From the NCBI GenBank assembly GCA_013815485.1, contig JACDGB010000018.1:1-12719 (forward strand): DNA of 12,719 nt, written 5' to 3'. Shown one piece after another: positions 1-5,592 of the stretch. The DNA comes from Rubrobacter sp. GTDB taxonomy: Bacteria > Actinomycetota > Rubrobacteria > Rubrobacterales > Rubrobacteraceae. Within the stretch, counting starts at the first letter, position 1, and each line of letters starts with the position of its first letter. The translations under genes were made by a program, and so were the position numbers. Below the pieces are notes generated by a model. That model was given only the letters and a program-made list of their open reading frames with translations. It was not told the DNA's origin and made no database searches.

Positions 1-33
1 TCCGGCGAGCGGAAAGGACTGCTTCAAGACTTT

Positions 34-59
34 GCGGGGATCGAGTTCACGATCCCCGC
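34..59. repeat. Perfect 10-bp inverted repeat upstream of yidC
   Basis: Arms GCGGGGATCG (34-43) and CGATCCCCGC (50-59) are perfectly complementary around a 6-nt loop. No T-run follows on either strand, so a classical intrinsic terminator is not supported. All three plus-strand frames stay open across most of 1-190, but none gives a peptide I recognise as RnpA or YidD, the usual upstream neighbours of yidC. It may be the end of an upstream transcription unit or a structured leader. The rest of 1-214 holds nothing else I can support apart from the yidC ribosome-binding site. Confidence 0.45.
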
Positions 60-214
60 TCGAACCTGCGTCCGGGCGTTCACCGGGGCGACGGAGCGCA
101 ATCGCAACCGACCGGTGGACGAGAAGGATCAGGGGCAGAGAAAAACATCGGGGCGTGAGGAAGCTCGCTACCAGTGTCTCTACCCGTGAACGAAAGTGAG
201 ATCGGAGAAAGCAC

Positions 215-1015
215 GTGACAAATTTTCTTGGGGACCTCTTCGCCCCGCTGACCGATCTGATGGGCGGCGCGTTGGAGAGGTTTCACGCTCTGGGCGCCCC
301 GTGGTGGCTCTCCATCGTCTTGCTGACGTCGATGGTGCGCGCTTTCCTGTTTCCGCTCACCGTCAAGCAGGCAAAAAACGCGCGGGCCATGCAGGAGCTT
401 AAGCCGGAGATGGAGGAGGTCCGGCGCAAACACAAAAACGACCGCCAGAAGCAGCAAGAAGCCATTATGGAACTTTACAAAGAGCGCCGGATGAACCCTC
501 TGGCCGGCTTCCTGCCCTTGCTGGTGCAGATACCCGTGTTCATAACGATGTACCGTGTGATCCGCCACTTCGAGGAGACCCTACAGGGATTCGACAGTGG
601 TGGTCTTTTCTGGTTCACTGACCTCACCATGGCGGACCCGTACTTCGTCTTGCCGGTGGTCTCGGCCTCGATCCTGGTCGTGGCCGGGGGGGTCTCCGCG
701 AGAAACATTAACCCCGCCCAGAAGAGGATGATGCTCTTTTTGCCCGTGGTGTTCACGGCGTTCATCGCCCGATTTCCCGCGGGCCTGTTCGTCTACTGGA
801 TAACGTCGAACGCTTTCACCCTCATCCAGAACGTCTTGATCTACCGTCCCGGCCGGGACCGCGCTTCGCCACCGGGCTCCACGGAAGCGCCCACGCTGCC
901 CGAGCACCCGTCAGAGGCCGGTCTCCAGGGCAGTTCCGGGCCCGCGAACGGTGCGTCGAACCGAAAAGCGAAAGGTACCGGCAGACGTCGGAAGAGAAAG
1001 AAGAAAAGAAGCTGA
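215..1015 (+). CDS. yidC: Membrane protein insertase YidC (Oxa1 family)
   Basis: YidC/Oxa1/Alb3 insertase, which inserts and folds proteins in the cytoplasmic membrane with or without SecYEG. The 266-residue protein is the short form without the large periplasmic domain of proteobacterial YidC. Visible features are a hydrophobic segment at about 31-50 containing Arg42, the conserved positive residue of the substrate groove. A charged helical hairpin follows at about 53-90. The signature MNPLAGFLPLLVQIPVF starts at about 93, more membrane segments lie at about 143-208, and the last 45 residues form a Lys/Arg-rich tail typical of ribosome-contacting YidC. The GTG start at 215 has GGAGA at 204-208, about 6 nt upstream. 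rnpA/yidD are not seen before it and jag is not seen after it, so it may be a second or relocated copy. Family assignment is firm. Confidence 0.95.
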   Translation: MTNFLGDLFAPLTDLMGGALERFHALGAPWWLSIVLLTSMVRAFLFPLTVKQAKNARAMQELKPEMEEVRRKHKNDRQKQQEAIMELYKERRMNPLAGFLPLLVQIPVFITMYRVIRHFEETLQGFDSGGLFWFTDLTMADPYFVLPVVSASILVVAGGVSARNINPAQKRMMLFLPVVFTAFIARFPAGLFVYWITSNAFTLIQNVLIYRPGRDRASPPGSTEAPTLPEHPSEAGLQGSSGPANGASNRKAKGTGRRRKRKKKRS

Positions 1016-1173
1016 CCCTATGTGTACGAAATCTTCGAGGTAACCACTGAGGGAGTTGGCCTGAGCGGCGCGAATCAGGTCAAGACGAGCTAAACTGGCT
1101 TTATGATCGGTTGTAGGTATCAATCGAAACGGGAACATAAAGACAGGCAAACTTGGTGAAGGGGTGACGAAGG

Positions 1174-1638
1174 GTGTCCGAAGTGAAGTACGTTTCGCGG
1201 GTGAAGGTCGAGCCGGTGGAGGGTAAAATCCGCCGCGCCTACGTGCCTGGCGCCGACGAGCCGGTCCTCTTTGGCGTCCATAGCGAGGTCGCGGAGCATT
1301 ACGGTGTCTCGCCGGATGCGGAGGAGCCGCACGCCACGACGCTAGATTACGTGGTCGCGGCGGCGGGTGGCTGACTGCTCGGCACTTTTGCGGGCGCGCT
1401 GGCAGCGCGTCAGGTTTCCTTCGATAGTCTCCACGCCGACACGGTGGGGGAGATAGAGGTCGAGAGCAAGGTGTTGGTGGTAAAGAGGATCAAACAGACC
1501 TTCCACCTCACCGCCGATGAAGAGGACCGCGAGATCATCGAGCGGGTGCTCGAGGTCTACGCGGATAGTTGCCCGGTGGCGCGTTCGGTACGGGACAGTA
1601 TCGATATCTCGAGCGATTTGGACTTCACGCCCGCGTAG
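1174..1638 (+). CDS. OsmC-family peroxidase with in-frame TGA at the active-site Cys (candidate selenoprotein)
   Basis: Reading through one TGA (1372-1374) gives a single 154-residue OsmC/Ohr-family protein. The family are thiol peroxidases that reduce organic hydroperoxides with two cysteines. The TGA is codon 67, inside ATTLDYVVAAAGG-[TGA]-LLGTFAGAL, exactly where the peroxidatic Cys stands. The partner Cys133 lies in SCPVARSV. The 66-residue spacing matches the Cys pair of E. coli OsmC (59/125, from memory). An acidic residue (Asp58) sits nine before the TGA, where the family has its active-site Glu. After the TGA the frame stays open with family-like sequence to the TAG at 1636. The GTG start at 1174 has GAAGGGG (1158-1164) 9 nt upstream. 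Internal GTG 1444 could not make a useful protein, as it would lack the first active site. I favour selenocysteine insertion because of the following hairpin; a nonsense mutation or sequencing error remains possible. Confidence 0.85.
1393..1411 (+). promoter_or_regulatory. Candidate bacterial SECIS hairpin in the OsmC gene
   Basis: GGCGCGCT (1393-1400) pairs with AGCGCGTC (1404-1411) as 8 bp with one G-U pair, closing a GGC loop (1401-1403). The loop begins 27 nt after the last base of the TGA at 1372-1374. Known bacterial SECIS elements lie just downstream of the UGA, with the apical loop roughly 16-37 nt away and a G among the first loop bases; this hairpin meets both rules. GC-rich coding DNA forms hairpins by chance, so this supports the selenocysteine reading but does not prove it. 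Confidence 0.6.
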
Positions 1639-1650
1639 AATGAAGGCTGA

Positions 1651-1711
1651 GAAAAATAGTTAAGAAAAATTAAGTAAAAGCGTTGACAAGTATTTCGCGG
1701 GGGCGTAGAGT
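1651..1711 (+). promoter_or_regulatory. Strong sigma-70-type promoter with A/T-rich UP-like element
   Basis: A consensus -35 TTGACA (1683-1688) is separated by exactly 17 nt from TAGAGT (1706-1711), a good -10. The 30 bases before the -35 (about 1651-1680) are almost entirely A/T with A-runs, like an UP element, and stand out in a GC-rich window. Predicted transcription start is about 1718. It drives the short unit that ends at the terminator at 1895-1930. This is the best promoter in the window. Confidence 0.85.
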
Positions 1712-1752
1712 ACCCGCGTTGTTGCAATCGTCGTGAAAGGACCGAGGATTTG

Positions 1753-1869
1753 ATGCAGATCTTTCACACCGACATGGGGATGAGGGTCCGGATCACGGAC
1801 GCCGCGATTCCGGTGTTCGGGGGAGAGGTGCGTCCCGAGGTCCGCGAGGTCACGATGAGAACTTGAGCT
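1753..1869 (+). CDS. Small 37-codon ORF in its own transcription unit
   Basis: ATG 1753 to TGA 1864-1866 encodes 37 residues, starting MQIFHTDMGMRVRITDAAIP and ending EVTMRT. GAGGA (1744-1748) lies 4 nt before the ATG and AAAGGA (1736-1741) 11 nt before. It follows a near-consensus promoter by about 35 nt and a strong terminator lies 30 nt after the stop, so it is the only candidate product of a transcript of roughly 210 nt. The peptide is mostly polar, with no signal sequence, membrane segment or Cys, and I do not recognise a family. The short GAGCT-TCT-AGCTC hairpin overlaps the stop. It could be a microprotein, or the transcript could be a small RNA with an incidental ORF. The stated end includes three bases past the stop. 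Confidence 0.5.
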
Positions 1870-1894
1870 TCTAGCTCACAAAAGTTTCTCAGAG

Positions 1895-1930
1895 AGGCCC
1901 CCGGACAACAGGACCGGGGGCCTTTAGTTT
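1895..1930 (+). terminator. Rho-independent terminator
   Basis: GGCCCCCGG (1896-1904) and CCGGGGGCC (1914-1922) form a perfect 9-bp GC stem around a 9-nt loop, extended by an A-T pair at 1895/1923, and followed by TTTAGTTTT. This is a textbook intrinsic terminator and closes the unit started at the 1683-1711 promoter. Confidence 0.9.
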
Positions 1931-2030
1931 TGCGCCGAGAGGCGAGCCGAAAGGCGAAACATCGCTCCCAGATCCCCACCACCGGGCATCATCCGTGGTC
2001 CACGCGACGGAACGAGAAAGGGAGACCGAG

Positions 2031-2252
2031 ATGTTCAACGACTACCATTATTTAGCCCTGCAAGACCGCTCGACCCGCGAGCAGAACCTCGCGGAGCGGA
2101 TGGCCGAACGCAGGCGATATGCCCGGCCCAGACACACGCAATCGCTACGCGCCCGCATGGCGCGATGGCTCTTCGATCTGGCGGTCGCCGCCGAGAGAGA
2201 GGAGACCTGGCGCGTGGTCTGGGAGAGGCTGGAGGCGAAGGGACGATTGTAA
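2031..2252 (+). CDS. Small hypothetical protein, charged/helical
   Basis: A 73-residue protein starting at ATG 2031, with AAAGGGAG (2017-2023) 7 nt upstream. An upstream in-frame GTG at 1995 has no such site. The sequence is rich in Arg, Glu and Ala, with an N-terminal aromatic stretch (MFNDYHYLALQDR), a basic middle (ERRRYARPRH) and an amphipathic C-terminal helix (RMARWLFDLAVAAE). No signal peptide, Cys or known motif is visible. Short Arg/Glu-rich proteins of this style are common in actinobacteria with no assigned function. It lies between the terminator at 1895-1930 and the heptamer hairpin before the ABC operon, so it is probably its own unit, although no promoter is obvious. Confidence 0.6.
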   Translation: MFNDYHYLALQDRSTREQNLAERMAERRRYARPRHTQSLRARMARWLFDLAVAAEREETWRVVWERLEAKGRL

Positions 2253-2289
2253 GACGAGTCCTGGTGGCGAGTTCGATTCCCTGTGGATG

Positions 2290-2361
2290 CGGGAGTCGGG
2301 AGGCGCTTCGCTCGCTTCGGGAGTCGGGAGTCGGGAAAAGGAAGATGACTCTCGGCTCCCG
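2290..2361. repeat. Tandem heptanucleotide CGGGAGT repeats forming a 14-bp hairpin
   Basis: CGGGAGT occurs twice in tandem at 2318-2331 and once more at 2290-2296, with a partial CGGG after each. The tandem pair can fold onto ACTCTCGGCTCCCG (2348-2361) as 14 consecutive pairs, two of them G-U, around a 16-nt loop. It lies between the small gene ending at 2252 and the ABC operon starting at 2416. No T-run follows, so it may be a structured leader, a weak terminator or an intergenic repeat element. Confidence 0.6.
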
Positions 2362-2415
2362 GCCAAGATGAGACGCGAAGTCACCAACCGGGGTTGTGAA
2401 GAGGGAGGTTTATAG

Positions 2416-3204
2416 ATGAACGCATTGGAACTGAGGGGCGTGGAGAAGAGCTTCAAGAAGCGGAGGGGCGAGGTCGTGCGCGCGCTTGACTCCGTCTCGC
2501 TCACGGTGGAGCGGGGGGAGGTGGTCGGTATTCTGGGGCCGAATGGCTCCGGCAAGAGCACTCTGGTGCGGGTTATCTCCACGCTCGTCGTGCCGGATAA
2601 GGGATCGGTCGAGGTCTTCGGGCTGGATGCTGTCAGGCATCCCAAGAAGGTGCAGCGTGGCATGAACCGCGTGAGCGTCGAGGCAAGCTTCTTCAAGAAG
2701 CTCTCGGCGATGGAGAATTTGCTTTATGGGGCCAAGCTCTATGGCGTCACGACCCGCGAGGCGCGACCGAGGATCAAGGAGATCCTGGAGAACATCGGCT
2801 TCGCTCATAAGCGGGCGCTGGAGCCGATGGAGCATCTTTCGCGGGGTATGCAGCAGAAGATCGCGCTGGCGAGGGCACTGCTCACAAGCCCGATGCTGAT
2901 GCTCCTCGACGAGCCGACGACGGGCCTCGACCCACGGAGCAAGAAGGACGTGCAGTCGTTTATCCGCAGGATACGGAGCGCGCACGACTCCTCGATCCTG
3001 ATCTGCACCCACGACATGGACGAGGCCGAGGAACTGTGCGACCGGGTCGGCATCATGGTGGATGGCAAGATACTGGCCCTCGAAAAGCCGGAGAAGCTCA
3101 AGACACTTTATTCGACGAACGGAAAAGCAACGACGCTTGAGGAGACGTTCATGACCGCGACCGGCTACTCGGTCGAGGAGGCGTCGGCGGAAGGAGATGA
3201 GTGA
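2416..3204 (+). CDS. ABC exporter ATP-binding protein (drug/ABC-2 type)
   Basis: Cytoplasmic ATPase subunit (262 residues) of an ABC-2 type exporter; hydrolyses ATP to power the permease encoded just downstream. In order: Walker A GPNGSGKST (41-49), signature LSRGM (141-145), Walker B LMLLDE (161-166) continuing PTTGLDP, and the switch His in CTHDMDEAEE (His199). The signature departs from LSGGQ in the way often seen in daunorubicin/Nod-type exporters. The Q-loop region (about 86-101, RVSVEASFFKKLSAME) shows no obvious Gln. ATG 2416 follows GAGGGAGG by about 7 nt. Its TGA overlaps the permease start, so the two are translationally coupled. Substrate cannot be read from sequence; drug, lipid or polysaccharide export are all possible. 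Confidence 0.93.
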   Translation: MNALELRGVEKSFKKRRGEVVRALDSVSLTVERGEVVGILGPNGSGKSTLVRVISTLVVPDKGSVEVFGLDAVRHPKKVQRGMNRVSVEASFFKKLSAMENLLYGAKLYGVTTREARPRIKEILENIGFAHKRALEPMEHLSRGMQQKIALARALLTSPMLMLLDEPTTGLDPRSKKDVQSFIRRIRSAHDSSILICTHDMDEAEELCDRVGIMVDGKILALEKPEKLKTLYSTNGKATTLEETFMTATGYSVEEASAEGDE

Positions 3205-4043
3205 TGATACGCAACACGGACAAACCGCCGTGGCTGACGGAGATGGTCGCCGTCTGGGGCTACGTGCAGCGCAACTACTTTCTGACCAAGCGATACTTCA
3301 TGTGGGAGGTCGTCTGGCTCGTCTACGTTACGATCAACGCCATGGCGATCACCTTCATCGGCGCGGGCGTGGAGGCTGTGGGCGGGACGGTGGATACCAA
3401 ATTCCTCATGACGTACCTGCTCGTCGGCGCGCTCCTGTGGAACTATCTCTCGATGCTCTTCGATGTATTGTCGGAGACGGTGAGCTGGGAGCGGTGGGAG
3501 GGGACCATTGAGTACACGTTCATGAGTCCTTCGAGCCGGGTGACGCACCTTTTAGGGATGGGATTCTATGCGGTGATCTACGGCATCCTCCAGACGGCCA
3601 TGACCCTCGGCGTCTGCTATCTGCTCTTCGACCTCGACCTCTCGAACGCGAACTACTGGGGCGCCTTGCTCGTGCTAAGCGTCGCCAGTGTCTCGCTCGT
3701 GGGCTTCGGCGTCGTGGCGGCGGTGCTGCCGCTCCTCTCCCCTGAGAAGGGCCAGCAGGTCAGCTACATCGTCTCATCGGTTTTGCTTCTCGTCTCCGGC
3801 GTGTACTACAAAGTGAGCGTGCTGCCGGAGTGGATGCAGATGATCGCTATGTTCTCCCCAGTTACTTACGCTCTCGAAGGCTCCCGGGCCGCGCTCCAGG
3901 ATGGTGCCGGAATGGCCGAACTCTGGGAGAGCATATGGGTGCTTCTCGTGATGGGCGTCGTCTTCGTGCCGCTTGGGCTCTTCGTATTTCACCTCGGCGA
4001 GAGCTACGCCAAGCGTACCGGAAAACTCAAGAGGAGCGGGTGA
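3204..4043 (+). CDS. ABC-2 type transporter permease
   Basis: Membrane subunit (279 residues) partnering the ATPase encoded immediately upstream. About six hydrophobic segments are visible, near 34-56, 68-90, 118-142, 152-178, 185-203 and 243-264. Between the second and third lies WERWEGTIEYTFMSP (96-110), the typical ABC-2 coupling motif around E...GT.E....SP. SPVTYALEGSRAAL (218-231) before the last helix is also characteristic. ATG 3204 overlaps the ATPase stop (TGATG) and AAGGAG (3191-3196) lies 7 nt upstream. A GTG at 3201 would add one residue but is too close to that site. The C-terminus ends in a basic tail. The gene is followed within 6 nt by a perfect inverted repeat that closes the operon. 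Confidence 0.92.
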   Translation: MIRNTDKPPWLTEMVAVWGYVQRNYFLTKRYFMWEVVWLVYVTINAMAITFIGAGVEAVGGTVDTKFLMTYLLVGALLWNYLSMLFDVLSETVSWERWEGTIEYTFMSPSSRVTHLLGMGFYAVIYGILQTAMTLGVCYLLFDLDLSNANYWGALLVLSVASVSLVGFGVVAAVLPLLSPEKGQQVSYIVSSVLLLVSGVYYKVSVLPEWMQMIAMFSPVTYALEGSRAALQDGAGMAELWESIWVLLVMGVVFVPLGLFVFHLGESYAKRTGKLKRSG

Positions 4044-4048
4044 ACGAG

Positions 4049-4085
4049 GCATCAGGCATCAGGAAAATCTGATGCCTGATGCTTA
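4049..4085. terminator. Perfect 14-bp inverted repeat of tandem heptamers, likely terminator
   Basis: GCATCAG occurs twice in tandem (4049-4062) and its complement CTGATGC twice (4069-4082), giving a perfect 14-bp stem with a GAAAAT loop. It sits between the stop of the permease (4043) and the stop of the convergent Uma2-like gene (4086). Only a short TTATT follows on the plus strand, so termination strength is uncertain. Its construction from tandem heptanucleotides parallels the element at 2318-2361. Confidence 0.65.
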
Positions 4086-4643
4086 TTACAAACCCTCGTA
4101 GATGTCATCGAGGGAGAGCTTCATCTCGGGGCATGGGATGGGAAGTTCGCCTTCGTCGCTGAGTCCGCCCTGATGCCATTCGCCATTGGCGTCGCGGAAG
4201 TGACGCTCGACCCAGCGGCGGTTCTGGTCCACGATCAAGTACGCTTTCAGGCTGGGGATCCTGCGGTAGGTGAACGCTTTTTCGCGCCGATCTGTGGTTT
4301 CGGTGCTCGGAGACGTTACCTCGACGATCAAGCATGGTTCGTGCTCGACGAGCGGATCATCGTCCTCGGGGCCGCAGGCGACCATCACGTCGGGGTAGTA
4401 GTAGATCGCGTCGTCGGCGGCCTGCACCTTCACATCGCTTGCGTAGACGCGGCAGTCGCCACCGCGGGCGGCATTCCAGAGGCGGGCGACGATGTTGATC
4501 GCAATCTGATTGTGCCGCCTGGTGGCACCGACCATCGCGTGGATCATGCCGTCCACGTATTCGTGACGAACGGTCGCCGACTCTTCGAGCTTCAAATACT
4601 CCTCGACGGTGAGCAAATGTTGCTGTGTAACGCGCTCTGCCAT
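4086..4643 (-). CDS. Uma2/DUF820 family putative endonuclease
   Basis: A 185-residue protein of the Uma2 (DUF820) family, which has a PD-(D/E)XK nuclease fold and no firmly known cellular role. Visible family elements are LTVEEYLKLE near the start, RHEYVDG (26-32, likely active-site Glu), SDVKV (69-73), YPDVMV (83-88), LIVEVTSPST (105-114) with the core Glu108, then REKAFTYRRIPSLKAYLIVD (120-139) carrying the Lys. All core acidic residues are present, so it appears intact. The ATG at 4643 has no Shine-Dalgarno sequence, but TATACT (4655-4650 on the minus strand) ends 6 nt before it, suggesting a leaderless transcript. It is a single gene, convergent with the ABC operon. Such genes occur in many copies in some actinobacteria and cyanobacteria. 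Confidence 0.9.
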   Translation of the reverse strand: MAERVTQQHLLTVEEYLKLEESATVRHEYVDGMIHAMVGATRRHNQIAINIVARLWNAARGGDCRVYASDVKVQAADDAIYYYPDVMVACGPEDDDPLVEHEPCLIVEVTSPSTETTDRREKAFTYRRIPSLKAYLIVDQNRRWVERHFRDANGEWHQGGLSDEGELPIPCPEMKLSLDDIYEGL

Positions 4644-4649
4644 GCGGCT

Positions 4650-4655
4650 AGTATA
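4650..4655 (-). promoter_or_regulatory. -10 element TATACT, leaderless configuration
   Basis: TATACT on the minus strand lies 6 nt before the Uma2-like ATG, putting the predicted transcription start at or next to the start codon. No convincing -35 is seen at the normal distance and there is no Shine-Dalgarno sequence. Confidence 0.5.
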
Positions 4656-4770
4656 TCGTGGCCGGTGGAGCTACAGCCGGTTCAGATCTTCTTGTCGGCG
4701 TCGAGCTATATCTTCTCGCCGCGGGCACTCTCGACGATCTTCCCGCGCCCCATGGATTCCGCCGCTTTGA

Positions 4771-4776
4771 TAGACT
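4771..4776 (+). promoter_or_regulatory. -10 element TAGACT, leaderless configuration
   Basis: TAGACT lies 6 nt before the ATG at 4783, the same geometry as the divergent Uma2-like gene. No -35 consensus or Shine-Dalgarno sequence is visible. Confidence 0.45.
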
Positions 4777-4782
4777 CGCGCC

Positions 4783-5121
4783 ATGAATCGCTATGACTTC
4801 GATGTGCGCATGACCCCGGCGGCCAGGGACATGCTGCGCTCCGGCGAGGCCCTGATTCTTGACTGGCACCGGATGGCTGTCTGCTGCGCCGGGGCTGGGG
4901 AGGCAAGCCTCTACGCCATGAGGGAGGAGGGCGCCAGGCGGCGCAAGGGCCTCGTGCGCCTGAAGGGCGAGGCTCCGATCTACGCGGCCCGCGCCATCTT
5001 CCAGCACCTCTCCGGGCGCGAAGTCGTGCTCGACGCGAAGCGAACCCTGGGTATTCGGCGCTTCACCTCCAACCTCCCGACTGACTTCGGGTTGCGAGCT
5101 GTGTTCGGTCGCTTGCCGTAG
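4783..5121 (+). CDS. Hypothetical protein, 112 residues
   Basis: I do not recognise a family. The 112-residue product has an acidic/aromatic start (MNRYDFDVRMTPAARDML), a conserved-looking WHRMAVCCAGAGE at 28-40 with two adjacent cysteines, a basic stretch (GARRRKGLVRLKG, 50-62) and a C-terminal RRFTSNLPTDFGLRAVFGR. There is no signal peptide or clear membrane segment. It is preferred over the longer opposite-strand frames because it has an ATG placed 6 nt after a -10-like TAGACT, and the opposite frames read as low-complexity Pro/Arg/Ala translations. The gene stands alone, divergent from the Uma2-like gene and convergent with the YbdD-family gene. Confidence 0.6.
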   Translation: MNRYDFDVRMTPAARDMLRSGEALILDWHRMAVCCAGAGEASLYAMREEGARRRKGLVRLKGEAPIYAARAIFQHLSGREVVLDAKRTLGIRRFTSNLPTDFGLRAVFGRLP

Positions 5122-5145
5122 CCGAACCGCACAGTACGCTAGAAA

Positions 5146-5215
5146 GGGGCGGGGCGGGCCCGCTCCTTCGTGAGCTCTGTTTGTTCCGTTTTACCTTGCG
5201 GGCCGACCGGCCCGC
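5146..5215. terminator. Two GC hairpins between convergent genes
   Basis: GGGGCGGG (5146-5153) pairs with CCCGCTCC (5159-5166) over 8 bp with one G-U pair. GCGGGCC (5198-5204) pairs with GGCCCGC (5209-5215) perfectly around a GACC loop. They lie between the stops of the 112-residue gene (5121) and the YbdD-family gene (5229), where terminators are expected. Neither has a clean T-run immediately after it. Confidence 0.35.
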
Positions 5216-5228
5216 TGAAGCGGCGTTA

Positions 5229-5411
5229 TCACGGACATCGGCTGCCAGGATTGTTGTACTTCTCGTCCTGGCGGGCGCGGTAGAACTCGCCGCGGCTCAG
5301 GGGGGATCTGTCCGAGTGAGTCGCGGCGTGGACCGCCAGGTAACGGTCGTAGGCGTTCTCGCCGGAGATCTCCTTGAGGTAATCCCAGATGGCGCGCAGA
5401 GGCTTGAACAT
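5229..5411 (-). CDS. YbdD/YjiX (DUF466) family small protein, orphan
   Basis: A 60-residue protein recognised as the YbdD/YjiX family: compact, with an N-terminal helix (MFKPLRAIWDYLKEISG), a DRYLAVHAATHSD centre, and the diagnostic C-terminal block EFYRARQDEKYNNPGSRC. In E. coli these proteins are encoded directly after CstA or BtsT, carbon-starvation/pyruvate transporters, and act with them. No cstA-like gene is nearby; downstream on this strand is the convergent 112-residue gene. The ATG at 5411 is preceded by AGGG with 5-nt spacing and by a -10-like TAGAAT (5426-5421) ending 9 nt before it, so the leader is very short or absent. Length and motifs are complete, so the gene seems intact and independently transcribed. 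The longer plus-strand frame over the same region is not credible. Confidence 0.88.
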   Translation of the reverse strand: MFKPLRAIWDYLKEISGENAYDRYLAVHAATHSDRSPLSRGEFYRARQDEKYNNPGSRCP

Positions 5412-5592
5412 CGTGACCCTATTCTAACCCGAGTTGCCCTTCCCTACAGGTATTGGACCGAGAAAGCTAGCAGGAATCAACGATCTTCAACTCTAAACGC
5501 CTCGGCGTGACCGCGTGGATCTTCCTGGAGAACAGGTTCGTCAATCCGCTGAAGCGAACAGCTCGAAGAGCACCCGCCAAAGTGTGGGATCA

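Noticed and set aside
1..189. Plus-strand frames open from the window edge
   Set aside because: All three frames are open for most of the stretch and none resembles RnpA, YidD or another family; a partial gene cannot be supported.
1022..1093. 23-codon GTG ORF after yidC beginning VYEIFEV, faintly like a Jag N-terminus
   Set aside because: Far too short and the resemblance is only a few residues; may be a degenerate remnant, but I cannot support it.
2253..2290. tRNA-like T-loop segment (GAGTTCGATTCC)
   Set aside because: The flanking 5-bp stem does not pair and no acceptor, D or anticodon arms are found.
4706..4754. Minus-strand peptide MGRGKIVESARGEKI just upstream of the Uma2-like gene, possibly an antitoxin remnant
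   Set aside because: Only 15 codons before a stop, with no recognisable domain.
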